From Bacillus sp. EAC (GTDB lineage: Bacteria; Bacillota; Bacilli; Bacillales; Bacillaceae_G): a stretch of 64,000 nt of DNA. This document shows, in pieces, positions 23,000 through 32,300 of this stretch. The translations under genes and the position numbers were made by a program. Below the pieces are notes generated by a model. That model ran no database searches, had not been told where the DNA came from, and worked only from the letters and a program-made list of their open reading frames with translations. Numbering within the stretch: the first letter of the stretch is position 1; every line of letters starts with the position of its first letter. The DNA lies in the NCBI RefSeq assembly GCF_002156875.1, contig NZ_NCSY01000002.1, positions 248,001 through 312,000 on the forward strand. The letters are read 5' to 3'.

Positions 23000-24820
23000 T
23001 TAAACTTTAAAACGATAAGGTACCGTCGTAACGATTACGCTACGTTTATAAAGTAAGTACGTACGTAGTAAAAGACTCGATTGATTGTGTAGAACATTAT
23101 GCCAGTTTTTCTTTGTAATAAATTGTGGAATTAAAACTGTGATTTCAAATCCATTATCATGAGCTTTTTGTTCCATTTCATCTATTACCTTTAAAAGTGG
23201 TCTTGTGATCTCTCGATATTCAGAGTGAACGACGATTAGTTTTACATTTGGATTCCATGCTTCCCATTTATCTCTCATTTGCTGTTCGCTATCTTTATCA
23301 AAAGAGATATAAACTGCATAAACTTCATCCGCAATACCTTGGGCATATTGCATCGTACGTTCAACTACTTTTGTAATACCAGCGACTGGCACGACCATAA
23401 TATTCCCATTAATTTTTTCAGGAATATCATTGTTTAACCTTAATTGATCGCCTACTGCTTCATAATGCTTACGGATTCTTAAGAATAAAATAACGATTAA
23501 AGGTAAGAAAATAAAAATTGACCAAACTTGAGAAAACTTAGTTGTTAAGAAAATAATTGAAACCGTTGCTGAAATAAATGCCCCTACAAAGTTTGCAATT
23601 AATTTTGGGAACCAACCTGCTGGTTTCTCTCTTATCCATTTAATAACCATACCTGTTTGAGAAAGTGTAAACGGTACGAATACACCAACAGCGTATAGTG
23701 GTATTAATTCTTCAGTTTTACCTTGGAAAGCAATAATTAGTAAAATTGAAGCTACACCAAGTGTGATAATCCCATTTGAATAACCTAAACGATCTCCACG
23801 AAGTAAGTACATCCTTGGCATGAACTTATCACTAGCTAAGTTATACGCAAGTAATGGGAATGCAGAAAATCCTGTATTTGCTGCTAATACAAGGATTAGT
23901 GCTGTCGTTCCTTGGATAAAGTAATAAATTACATTTCTACCAAAAATATCTGAACCTAATTGAGACATAACTGTTTCTTCGGCATTCGGCGTAATTCCAT
24001 ACCAGTAAGCTAAAAACATAACACCTGAGAATAGGACCGCTAAAATTGTCCCCATCATCATCAATGTTTTCGCTGCGTTTTTCTCAGATGGCTCCTTAAA
24101 GTTAGGAATTGCATTTGAAATAGCTTCTACTCCGGTTAAAGCAGAACATCCTGATGAAAAAGCTTTTAATAGTAAGAACAACGTTATTCCTTCTGGCTTA
24201 ACCCACATCGGTGCATGAGTTGTTGCAGGAGCATGGCCTGTTAATACATTATAAAGACCTACTATTATAATGATAACAAGTGCTACAACAAACAGATACA
24301 CTGGGTAAGCTAAAATAGATGCTGATTCAGTTAATCCTCGTAAATTTAAAATTGTAATAAAAATAACTAAAATAACTGCAATAAATACCGTATGACTGTG
24401 TAATGCAGGAACAGCTGATGTAATTGCATCTGTTCCTGCAGACACACTTACGGCTACCGTCAAAATATAATCGACTAATAATGAGCCACCCGCTATTAAA
24501 CCTGGGATTACACCAAGGTTTTGCTTAGATACGACATATGCTCCTCCACCATGAGGATAACTATAAATAATTTGGCGATAAGATAAAATTAGAGCTAATA
24601 ATAAAATTAATACGCCAATACCAATTGGAATCGAATACCAGTAAGCTGCTGCCCCAATCGTAGTTAATACAATTAAAATTTGCTCTGGACCATAGGCCAC
24701 TGAAGACAATGCATCAGATGACAAAATAGCCAAAGCCTTTGTATTCGATAACTTTTGCTCACTTAATTCAGTCGACTTAAGTGGTTTACCAATTAAGTAT
24801 CGTTTTAAAATCGATAACAT
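23000..24820 (-). CDS. kimA: KimA-type potassium importer (APC superfamily)
   Basis: This 606-residue protein has about 12 membrane segments in the first 440 residues with the APC signature SSVAYGPEQILIVL, then a C-terminal cytosolic domain (about 460-606, GNIMVVPVAGITKVVERTMQYAQGIADEVYAVYI). Length and sequence fit KimA (formerly YdaO), a proton-coupled high-affinity potassium importer inhibited by c-di-AMP. In B. subtilis its mRNA has a c-di-AMP riboswitch. The 200 bases upstream here are too short and lack the conserved core of that RNA, so control must differ. GAGGTG precedes the ATG at 24820. Its place between fliT and hpf interrupts the conserved order. Confidence 0.82.
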   Translation of the reverse strand: MLSILKRYLIGKPLKSTELSEQKLSNTKALAILSSDALSSVAYGPEQILIVLTTIGAAAYWYSIPIGIGVLILLLALILSYRQIIYSYPHGGGAYVVSKQNLGVIPGLIAGGSLLVDYILTVAVSVSAGTDAITSAVPALHSHTVFIAVILVIFITILNLRGLTESASILAYPVYLFVVALVIIIIVGLYNVLTGHAPATTHAPMWVKPEGITLFLLLKAFSSGCSALTGVEAISNAIPNFKEPSEKNAAKTLMMMGTILAVLFSGVMFLAYWYGITPNAEETVMSQLGSDIFGRNVIYYFIQGTTALILVLAANTGFSAFPLLAYNLASDKFMPRMYLLRGDRLGYSNGIITLGVASILLIIAFQGKTEELIPLYAVGVFVPFTLSQTGMVIKWIREKPAGWFPKLIANFVGAFISATVSIIFLTTKFSQVWSIFIFLPLIVILFLRIRKHYEAVGDQLRLNNDIPEKINGNIMVVPVAGITKVVERTMQYAQGIADEVYAVYISFDKDSEQQMRDKWEAWNPNVKLIVVHSEYREITRPLLKVIDEMEQKAHDNGFEITVLIPQFITKKNWHNVLHNQSSLLLRTYLLYKRSVIVTTVPYRFKV

Positions 24821-24977
24821 ATGTACACCTCAACATAAAAAGATATAAACCAGTTTTGAGTTTATCACAAAATTAGTAAAATTTGTGTGATATGGTAGAA
24901 AATCTTACCAATATTTATTAAAAGGATGTCAAAATAATTACTATTACCTTTCCTCTAAACATAAATAAAATACTACA

Positions 24978-25010
24978 AAAAGAAAGTACTCTGTTAAACA
25001 CAGAGTACTT
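24978..25010 (-). terminator. Terminator of the flaG-fliD-fliS-fliT operon
   Basis: Minus-strand AAGTACTCTGT / ACAGAGTACTT arms followed by TCTTTTTG, just past the fliT stop codon. Confidence 0.8.
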
Positions 25011-25020
25011 CTAATGTTCT

Positions 25021-25371
25021 TTATTCTGTTTTATCAAAAAAAGCAGAAACATTATTTAATGACTTGTATGGATTAATATATTGCGTATGAGCTTTCTTTT
25101 GATTCTTTAATCCATTAATATCTTTTTTTATATCAGCTAAAATGATATTCATTGAACGATTGATATGATTATTTAAATCAACAATCTTATCCATCACTTG
25201 TCGTTCATTCGCGTCTTTTGGAGGCTGAACAATAGAAAGTAACGAATCTCTTTCATCTAATAACGAAAAGATTTTTTCAATGACCTCATCACGTTTTTCT
25301 TGAGACGGTACATTTGAAGTTAGTTCTGCAAGCTGCGTTGTAACTGAAAAAAGTGTCTGATTAACATCCAT
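25021..25371 (-). CDS. fliT: Flagellar chaperone FliT
   Basis: This 116-residue helical protein occupies the fliT position directly after fliS, whose TAA stop shares one base with its ATG (25371). In Bacillus FliT acts as an export chaperone for the filament cap protein FliD. FliT sequences are poorly conserved, so the call leans on size, helical pattern and operon place. A terminator follows. Confidence 0.82.
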   Translation of the reverse strand: MDVNQTLFSVTTQLAELTSNVPSQEKRDEVIEKIFSLLDERDSLLSIVQPPKDANERQVMDKIVDLNNHINRSMNIILADIKKDINGLKNQKKAHTQYINPYKSLNNVSAFFDKTE

Positions 25372-25772
25372 TAAGCCTGTCCACCATCAGCATACATTTT
25401 TTGACGATTCACTTGTATAACTTCTTTCCACGTATCTCTAAATTCTGTAACAAATCCTTCTACCTCATCTAAAATAGAAGAATCATTTTTGATATTCGCG
25501 TCTACTAAACGTCGATTCATATAATCGTACATTTGCATTAGTTGTTCAGAAACTTCAATATCCATATTTAACGTAACCATTAACTCACGTATGATGTTTT
25601 GTGCTTTTATAATATTCTTATTTCGTTCTTCAAAGTTTTGTTGTGCAATTGCACTCTTTGCTAAGTGAATAAATTTTAGACAACCATTATATAACATCAA
25701 CGTTAATTCACCTGGAGATGCTGTATTTACTGAGTTTTGTTGGTATTGTTCATAAGGGTTTTTCAATGCCAT
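25371..25772 (-). CDS. fliS: Flagellin chaperone FliS
   Basis: This 133-residue helical protein begins MALKNPYEQYQQNSVNTASP and contains the family pattern PGELTLMLYNGCLKFI. FliS binds the C-terminal part of flagellin in the cytosol, prevents premature polymerisation and, in B. subtilis, takes part in the Hag-FliW-CsrA balance. ATG 25772 is chosen because AAGGTGG lies upstream; the GTG four codons earlier is inside that site. It follows fliD by a short gap and overlaps fliT by one base. Confidence 0.94.
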   Translation of the reverse strand: MALKNPYEQYQQNSVNTASPGELTLMLYNGCLKFIHLAKSAIAQQNFEERNKNIIKAQNIIRELMVTLNMDIEVSEQLMQMYDYMNRRLVDANIKNDSSILDEVEGFVTEFRDTWKEVIQVNRQKMYADGGQA

Positions 25773-25795
25773 TTTTTGGTCCACCTTAACGATTA

Positions 25796-27343
25796 TTATC
25801 CACCAATGGATTGTAAGAATTGAGAGCTTTGACTATTGGCTTTTTGTATTGCTTCTTCCATTGCATTAAATTGGGCGTAATATCTATTTTCAATTATTAC
25901 TAAGCGATCTTCAAATTTACCAATTCGAGTATTTAAATCAAGTAAATCTTTCCCCAATGTGAATTGGTTGGAAGTAGAATATGTCTTCCCTGCTTTTTTT
26001 GTAATATCATCGATTGCAATTTTTAAAGTATTTTTTAATCGGACAGCTAACCCTTGGTCACTTGTAACCTTTGGATCAGTACCCGGTTGTGTAAATAAAT
26101 TCGCAACTTTACTTGGATCATCTTGAATTGCTTGCTTTAACTTCGCTTCGTTGATAATTAGTTTTCCGCCATCTAAATAGTCATCGCTAGTAGTTATTCC
26201 TATACTACTTAACAATTTAGTTGCAGCACCTAAAACCGGATTCCCTAAATTTGAACGCATTTTAGTTAAAACACCACTAAAAATACTATCTCCTCGAAGT
26301 AAACCACTTTGGGCTTTATCTTCCCATTGCTTAATTTGATCATCTTTCATTGCTTCTCTTTGTTCGTCTGTTAAAGGCTGGAAGTCGCGATAACGTTTTT
26401 GCGTTACTTTATTACTAATATTTGCAATTAATTCATTGTAAGAGTCAACAAAAGCTTTTACACTATCAAATACTTTACTAGTGTCGGTAGCAGTAGATAT
26501 TGTAACTGGAGATGCAGAAGTTTGTTTTAATGTATACGTAACATCGCCTAGAGTGAAGGTGTTTGATTTACGTGTTGTTGTAAGACCATTGATTTTAAAA
26601 CTCGCATCTGAACCATTTGATGAAGGTACCAGGTTATTGGATCCGTCAGCAGTGAATCCTATTGCTTGCATAAAGCTCTTTGTTCCAGCCCCTGCACCTG
26701 ACTCATTAATTTTGATACCCGCTCCAGTACCTGTTGCTTTATTTGTAAAAACCATTTTTTGTGTAGCTGAATCATAAAAAGCCGATACACCAGCACTAGA
26801 ATTATTAATTTTCTTAATAACATCATTAAGTGAGTCTGTCGAACCATCAATATCGATCGATACAGTTGATGTTACTCCATCCGGTGATGTTACATCAAAT
26901 TGTAATTTTTGTGCACCTGATAGCTGGTAGCCACCATTAAATGTAATTGTATTTAATTTTGCAGTAGGATCGATTGAACCTCCACCACTATTTACAACTG
27001 AATTTGATGTCCACCTTGCACTTGATGCTAATGAAGTAATTTCATCGATTGAATTCACTACATTACTACTGGAGTTACTCGAAGAAGTAGCACTTACTAC
27101 ACTTTCATTCGAACTAGATACTGATTTAACATTAAAAGTCGAAACTAAACCTACACCATCAGTTATTTGTTTTCGAAAATTGTCCATCAGCAAGTTTAAA
27201 TCACGATATTGTTGTGTTTGCCATTCATTTATTTGCTTTTGAGCTTTTAATTTATTTAACGGTAGTTTTTCTGCATCCATTAATTTTTTGACTGTAGCAT
27301 CAATATCAAGTGCGCCTGAAAAACCTGTTATTCGGTTTACCAT
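25796..27343 (-). CDS. fliD: Flagellar filament cap protein FliD
   Basis: This 515-residue protein has FliD N- and C-terminal domains: MVNRITGFSGALDIDATVKKLMDAEKLPLNKLKAQ at the start and the coiled C-terminal LNTRIGKFEDRLVIIENRYYAQFNAMEEAIQKAN at the end, with a serine/glycine-rich variable middle. It is exported and caps the growing filament so that flagellin subunits can fold into place. It lies between flaG and fliS in one minus-strand operon with gaps of 11-25 bases. Confidence 0.95.
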   Translation of the reverse strand: MVNRITGFSGALDIDATVKKLMDAEKLPLNKLKAQKQINEWQTQQYRDLNLLMDNFRKQITDGVGLVSTFNVKSVSSSNESVVSATSSSNSSSNVVNSIDEITSLASSARWTSNSVVNSGGGSIDPTAKLNTITFNGGYQLSGAQKLQFDVTSPDGVTSTVSIDIDGSTDSLNDVIKKINNSSAGVSAFYDSATQKMVFTNKATGTGAGIKINESGAGAGTKSFMQAIGFTADGSNNLVPSSNGSDASFKINGLTTTRKSNTFTLGDVTYTLKQTSASPVTISTATDTSKVFDSVKAFVDSYNELIANISNKVTQKRYRDFQPLTDEQREAMKDDQIKQWEDKAQSGLLRGDSIFSGVLTKMRSNLGNPVLGAATKLLSSIGITTSDDYLDGGKLIINEAKLKQAIQDDPSKVANLFTQPGTDPKVTSDQGLAVRLKNTLKIAIDDITKKAGKTYSTSNQFTLGKDLLDLNTRIGKFEDRLVIIENRYYAQFNAMEEAIQKANSQSSQFLQSIGG

Positions 27344-27355
27344 AAAATATCACCC

Positions 27356-27709
27356 TTAAATTTTTTTATCAAACATTAAACCTATAAATTCTTTCATCGC
27401 TGCGTAAAAGTCTAGTAGTTTTTTTGAAGGAATTTCTTTAACTACTTCTTTTGTATCTTTATCTACTAAAACTGCATAATAACTATGCGTTTTATCATGT
27501 AATTTAAATTCTAAGGATGTTTGTGATGGTTCTAATAATTTGTTCATTCCATCAATTACTTTTTCTAGATCTTTTTTTGGTACTATAAAATCTTCAGGCT
27601 CATTAGCAGAAACTTTTACTACATAATCTTTAACTTCTTGGCCTTGTTGTTGTACAGGGATGTTTGGGACATTCTTAGCCAAAGTCGAAGTAGATACATT
27701 GTTTATCAT
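27356..27709 (-). CDS. flaG: FlaG family protein (YvyC)
   Basis: This 117-residue FlaG-domain protein ends with the typical segment SLEFKLHDKTHSYYAVLVDKDTKEVVKEIPSKKLLDFYAAM. FlaG proteins influence filament length or cap function; the mechanism is not settled. It is the first gene of flaG-fliD-fliS-fliT. A sigma-D-type promoter lies about 40 bases upstream (27749-27775). Confidence 0.9.
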   Translation of the reverse strand: MINNVSTSTLAKNVPNIPVQQQGQEVKDYVVKVSANEPEDFIVPKKDLEKVIDGMNKLLEPSQTSLEFKLHDKTHSYYAVLVDKDTKEVVKEIPSKKLLDFYAAMKEFIGLMFDKKI

Positions 27710-27748
27710 TCGACTTCCTCCCTTAAAAAATTAACTTCATCTATTAAT

Positions 27749-27775
27749 ATATCGGTAAAAAAAATAAAAAGTGTA
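27749..27775 (-). promoter_or_regulatory. Sigma-D-type promoter of flaG-fliD-fliS-fliT
   Basis: On the minus strand TACA, 15 bp, ACCGATAT, against the consensus TAAA-N15-GCCGATAT (one mismatch in each half). Confidence 0.65.
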
Positions 27776-28015
27776 GATAGAAAATTAACTAAGTGAATAT
27801 CCTATTTACTTTAATAATTATAGGTACTTATCTTAAGTGCTTTTACACTTTTTTAAAAGTACAAGTTAAGCTAAAAGAATTTATTCAACTTCTTCAAATT
27901 TATTTAGTAATCTCCGAAATAAATCAAGATAGTAAGTTAACAATCTATTAAATGAAAATAACTATAAATTTATTATTTTACAACAAAAAATTTTCTTATA
28001 ACCGGAGGATGAAAC

Positions 28016-29236
28016 ATGACTTCTACGCAACTAGTTCCGAGTCATTTTAAGAAATTCTCATGTATTGGAAGTGAATGTGAGAATCACTGTTGCCAGGGAT
28101 GGGTAGTATCTATTGATAAAAAAACATATAAAAAGTACCAAAATTCTAATGATCCTACCTTAGCAAAAAATTTAAAGAGATATAAAGGTAATGATAAAGG
28201 GATGCCTTATGCAACTATACAGATGAAAGAATGTGGAACTTGTCCATTTTTAACTGATAATGGACTTTGTTATATTCATGCAAACTACGGGGAAGAAATG
28301 CTAAGTTCAGTCTGTTCCGTTTTTCCTCGTGTAAAAAACATTTTTAACGATGTGTTGGAGCAATCGCTTTACCTTTCGTGTCCTGAAGCCGCAAGAATTG
28401 CCTTATTAGACCCGAATCCAATGGAATTCGACATTGAAATATCAGAACGTGTTATCTTAAATTCAATCTCAAAGCAGACTAATGACATTAGTCAAAAGAG
28501 TAACTTATCACCCCATTTCTTTCAATTGCGTTCATTTGCAATTGAACTAATTCAGGATCGTACATGGGATTTAAAAACTCGACTATTATTACTAGGATTT
28601 TGGATTCAAAGATTAGAAAAATTAGAAGATGTATCTATATCAGAATCCAATTTAAAAGAAGAGTGGGCTAATTTCATTACCACTTACTCAGCTCATATTA
28701 AATCTGGTACGATAGAAACTTTATTAGATGGTACAAAAGGAAATGAATCACGATTCGTAGGCTTTATACAAGCTTATTTCTCAACTAGAAACGAAATTGA
28801 GAATATTTATAAAGAATATAAGCTATTAGTTTCAAATTTATTAAATAATTTCGACTGGCTTAATGGCCAAATTGATGATTGGACATCCAGTTATACAACA
28901 GTTAAAAACAAATCCGAAAAACTAATTAATTCAAAAGAATATATCCTTGAGAATTTCCTAGTAAACGAAATTTTCAAAGATTGGTTCCCATTCGGAAAAA
29001 ATACTATGTGGGACCATTATTTATCATTAATTTTTCATTACACAATTATAAAAGTTCACTTTATGAGTATAATTACTGAAACTAACTCACTAGATGAGTC
29101 AGATATAATAAATGCAATATACTTATATGTTCGATCATCACTTCATAGAAAGTCTTATGTAAATAGTATTTTAGAATATGCTAAGGATAATCAAATGAAT
29201 GATTTAGCATCCGTAGTCATTTTACTAAATTGTTAA
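28016..29236 (+). CDS. fliB: FliB-type flagellin lysine N-methylase
   Basis: This 406-residue protein carries the cysteine pattern of the FliB family in its first 125 residues: C16, C21, C25, C26 (CIGSECENHCCQGW), C73, C76, C85 (CGTCPFLTDNGLCYIH), C100 and C121, probably binding a metal or iron-sulfur centre, followed by a helical C-terminal half. FliB of Salmonella methylates flagellin lysines. It lies on the plus strand, opposite all neighbours, between flaG and a surface-protein gene next to hag, so Hag is the obvious substrate. CGGAGG precedes the ATG. It is absent from this spot in B. subtilis, so it was probably acquired or kept from an ancestor. Confidence 0.85.
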   Translation: MTSTQLVPSHFKKFSCIGSECENHCCQGWVVSIDKKTYKKYQNSNDPTLAKNLKRYKGNDKGMPYATIQMKECGTCPFLTDNGLCYIHANYGEEMLSSVCSVFPRVKNIFNDVLEQSLYLSCPEAARIALLDPNPMEFDIEISERVILNSISKQTNDISQKSNLSPHFFQLRSFAIELIQDRTWDLKTRLLLLGFWIQRLEKLEDVSISESNLKEEWANFITTYSAHIKSGTIETLLDGTKGNESRFVGFIQAYFSTRNEIENIYKEYKLLVSNLLNNFDWLNGQIDDWTSSYTTVKNKSEKLINSKEYILENFLVNEIFKDWFPFGKNTMWDHYLSLIFHYTIIKVHFMSIITETNSLDESDIINAIYLYVRSSLHRKSYVNSILEYAKDNQMNDLASVVILLNC

Positions 29237-29260
29237 TTTCAAAATTGAATCTATTATTAA

Positions 29261-29298
29261 AAAGAAAAAGGAGTAACAAAAGTTACTCCTTTTTCTTT
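29261..29298. terminator. Bidirectional terminator between fliB and the VWA protein gene
   Basis: AAAGAAAAAGGAGTAAC / GTTACTCCTTTTTCTTT arms; serves two convergent genes. Confidence 0.85.
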
Positions 29299-29308
29299 TT
29301 ATACTTAA

Positions 29309-32300
29309 TTATATTACTCTTACTTGAACAAGAATTGTTATTCCATCACTTACTACCCTTATAGTCGTTGAATAGCCTACTCTTGCTGTAGATGGGATAG
29401 TTACAAGTCCATTCGCATTTACAGTTGCAGTTGACAGATTATTAGAAGTGTAAGCTGTTCCATTAGATGCCAAAGTAACATCTTTTTGGGTACCATCAAC
29501 CAACGTTCCCATAATCGTTAATTGCCCAGATGTCCCAGCTTTTAATGAAATAGTTGTAGGAACTGACTCTAATGCAATTAATTTATTGGGATTAGTAGTA
29601 ACAGTAATCGAAACAACTTTACTAATTCCATTGTTTCGAACTGTAATAGATATTACGATTCCATCTTTAGCGCTACTAGATAATGTAATTAATCCATCGG
29701 TGCTAACTGTCGCATAACTTGAATTACTAGAATACGTAGTTTTTTCACTACCATTCGTAATATCCTTAGTACTTCCATCACTAAATGTACCAAGAACACT
29801 TAATTGTTTAGTTGTTCCAGTTACCATAGTAACCGCTGAAGGAGTTACTGTAAAATTAGTAACTTTTATAGATGGGTCAACTACTTTAACGTTTACATAA
29901 AGTCCGACACCATTATTTGTAATAAAGATTGATGCTGTTGCCCCATCTGTCGCATTACTTGGTGCAGATAATAAACCATTAGCATCTATAGTAACAGCGC
30001 TCTTATTATTACTATTATATAGTGTTCCAGTACTTCCTAAAGTAATATCTTTTGTACTTCCGTCAGTCAAAGTACCAGTTATAGAAAGTTGAACTGTTCC
30101 TCCAGGTGCAATAGTAACACTTGTAGGATTACTAGAAATTGACTGTACTTTAGGGGTAGGATCTACCACATTTAGTACAATTACTTTATTAAATCCATTA
30201 TTAGCAACTGTAATATATGCCTTTGAACCATCAGCTGCACTACTTGAAACAGTAACTAATCCTGTAGCATTTACAGTTGTAAACGTAGAGCCACCAGTTA
30301 AAAATACTGTACCTTGGCTTGTAGAACTTATATCTTTTGTACTCCCATCACTCAATGTTGCTGTAATGATTAACTGTTTTTGTTCTCCAGGCGCCATTGT
30401 TAGTGATGAAGGATTTACTGTTAATCCAGTAACTTTAGGCGATGGATCTGTGATAGTTACAGTTATTATTTTAGCTACAGAACCATTACTTATTGTAATA
30501 CTAGCAATATCGTTCTCCTTTGCATTAGCAGAAACAGTAATCAAACCATCTGCATCAACTGTTGCAATTGAAGTTGCATTACTTTTATAAATAGTTCCTT
30601 CGCTACCAAGTGTAATATCTTTTGTACTTCCGTCAGTGTACGTTCCTACAATTGATAGTTGTTGAGTTTTTCCAATATCAATAGTTGGTGCTAAAGGTGT
30701 AACATCTAACTTAGTTAATTTAGGTGCTGGGTCTAAAATTGTAAGAGTTACATTTTTAAGTACCCCATTGTTTGTAACCGCAATAACTACATTTGTTCCC
30801 ACTGTAGCGTGCGTTGATACAGTAATATTCCCTTCAGGACTAACAGTCGCTGTAGATATTGCTTTGCTTTCATATTTGGTTCCCTCTGTTGAAGAAGTCA
30901 CATCTCTCGTATTTCCATCTTCCAAGTTTCCGATTACAGACAATTGAATAGCTTGTCCAGGTTCAACAGAGATAGTATCAGGAGTGACTGTTAACGAAGT
31001 AACCTTAGGTCTTGGATCAACAACATTTACATTTACAACCTTTAATATCCCGTTATATTGCACTTTGACAGTAGTATTATATCCATACTTAGCCGCACTT
31101 GGAATTGTAATCAAACCGTCTGAGTTAACTGTTGCTGTTTGACTTGAACCACTAGTGTAACTTGTTCCTTCTGTTGCTAAACTTACATCTTTCGTACTTC
31201 CGTCACTATAGATTGCACTGACAGATAACTGCTTAGTATTTCCTGGAGATAAATCCACATTCATTGGGTTAACTATTAAGTCCGTAAGTTTTACACTTGT
31301 ATCTTTAACTGTAACGTTTATTAAGTTTTGAATCCCATTGTTAGTAACTAGAATAGTTGTTTTCCATCCATCTTTTGCATCATTTGGAATTGTTACCAAA
31401 CCATCTTGACTTACTAACGCTGTTGAAATTGCACTACTTTTATAAATCGTTCCATCTGTTTGGTTAGTAATATCTTTTATTGTTCCATCACTAAGCACAC
31501 CAGTAATTACTAATTGTTTTGACTCACCTGGAGTCAGTGTTAAATTACTCGGTGAAACTTGAACATCTACAACAACAGGGGAAGCATAAGTATAACCATT
31601 TGAGACCATAGTATTAGTTCCATCTGGATTTTCCAATACAACATCGACAATCCCTTGTTTACTCGCTTGTGGTACAACTACATTTAAACTTTCTGAATTA
31701 ACAAAGTTTACTTTTGCATAGTTATCACCAAACTTAACTTTTGCACCATTTAAGAAATTCTTACCACTAATTAAAACCGTATTCCCACCTTCAAAAGGTC
31801 CAGAATTCGGTGTTATTTGCGTCATCTCGGGTTGGGCCCAGTAATTAAAGTTAGTAGCTGCAAATTGAGTATCGCTATTCTCAACTTTAACAACTATGTC
31901 TCCTTGCTTACCAGCAGGTGTTGTTAAGGTGATCGTTTGACCATCTACTAATTGCGCTGTCGTCACTTCAACATTATTAAAGAATACTTTTACACCCGGA
32001 AGGAAGTATTTACCCTTAATTGTAACTGTGTCTCCACCATTTACATTTCCTTTTGAATCAGTGATTGAATCGATCACTGGAGCATGATTTTTTACAAATA
32101 GACCTGTATTCCCAACATTATATGATCTTAAGGAACCTGTATAATCTTTATATGTTATAAATCCTGTCGCAGTATTATATGCGCCTGCCTTTGCACCTGG
32201 CTTTAATCGAATTTTATAATGTAATTGCAAAGTGTTTGCTTTTAATTCCTGAATATTCCATACAAGTTTATTTCCTGTTACCGTCGGTTGCGGTATATTA

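Noticed and set aside
24821-25020. c-di-AMP (ydaO-type) riboswitch upstream of kimA
   Set aside because: The conserved core is not visible and most of the short region is occupied by the fliT terminator.
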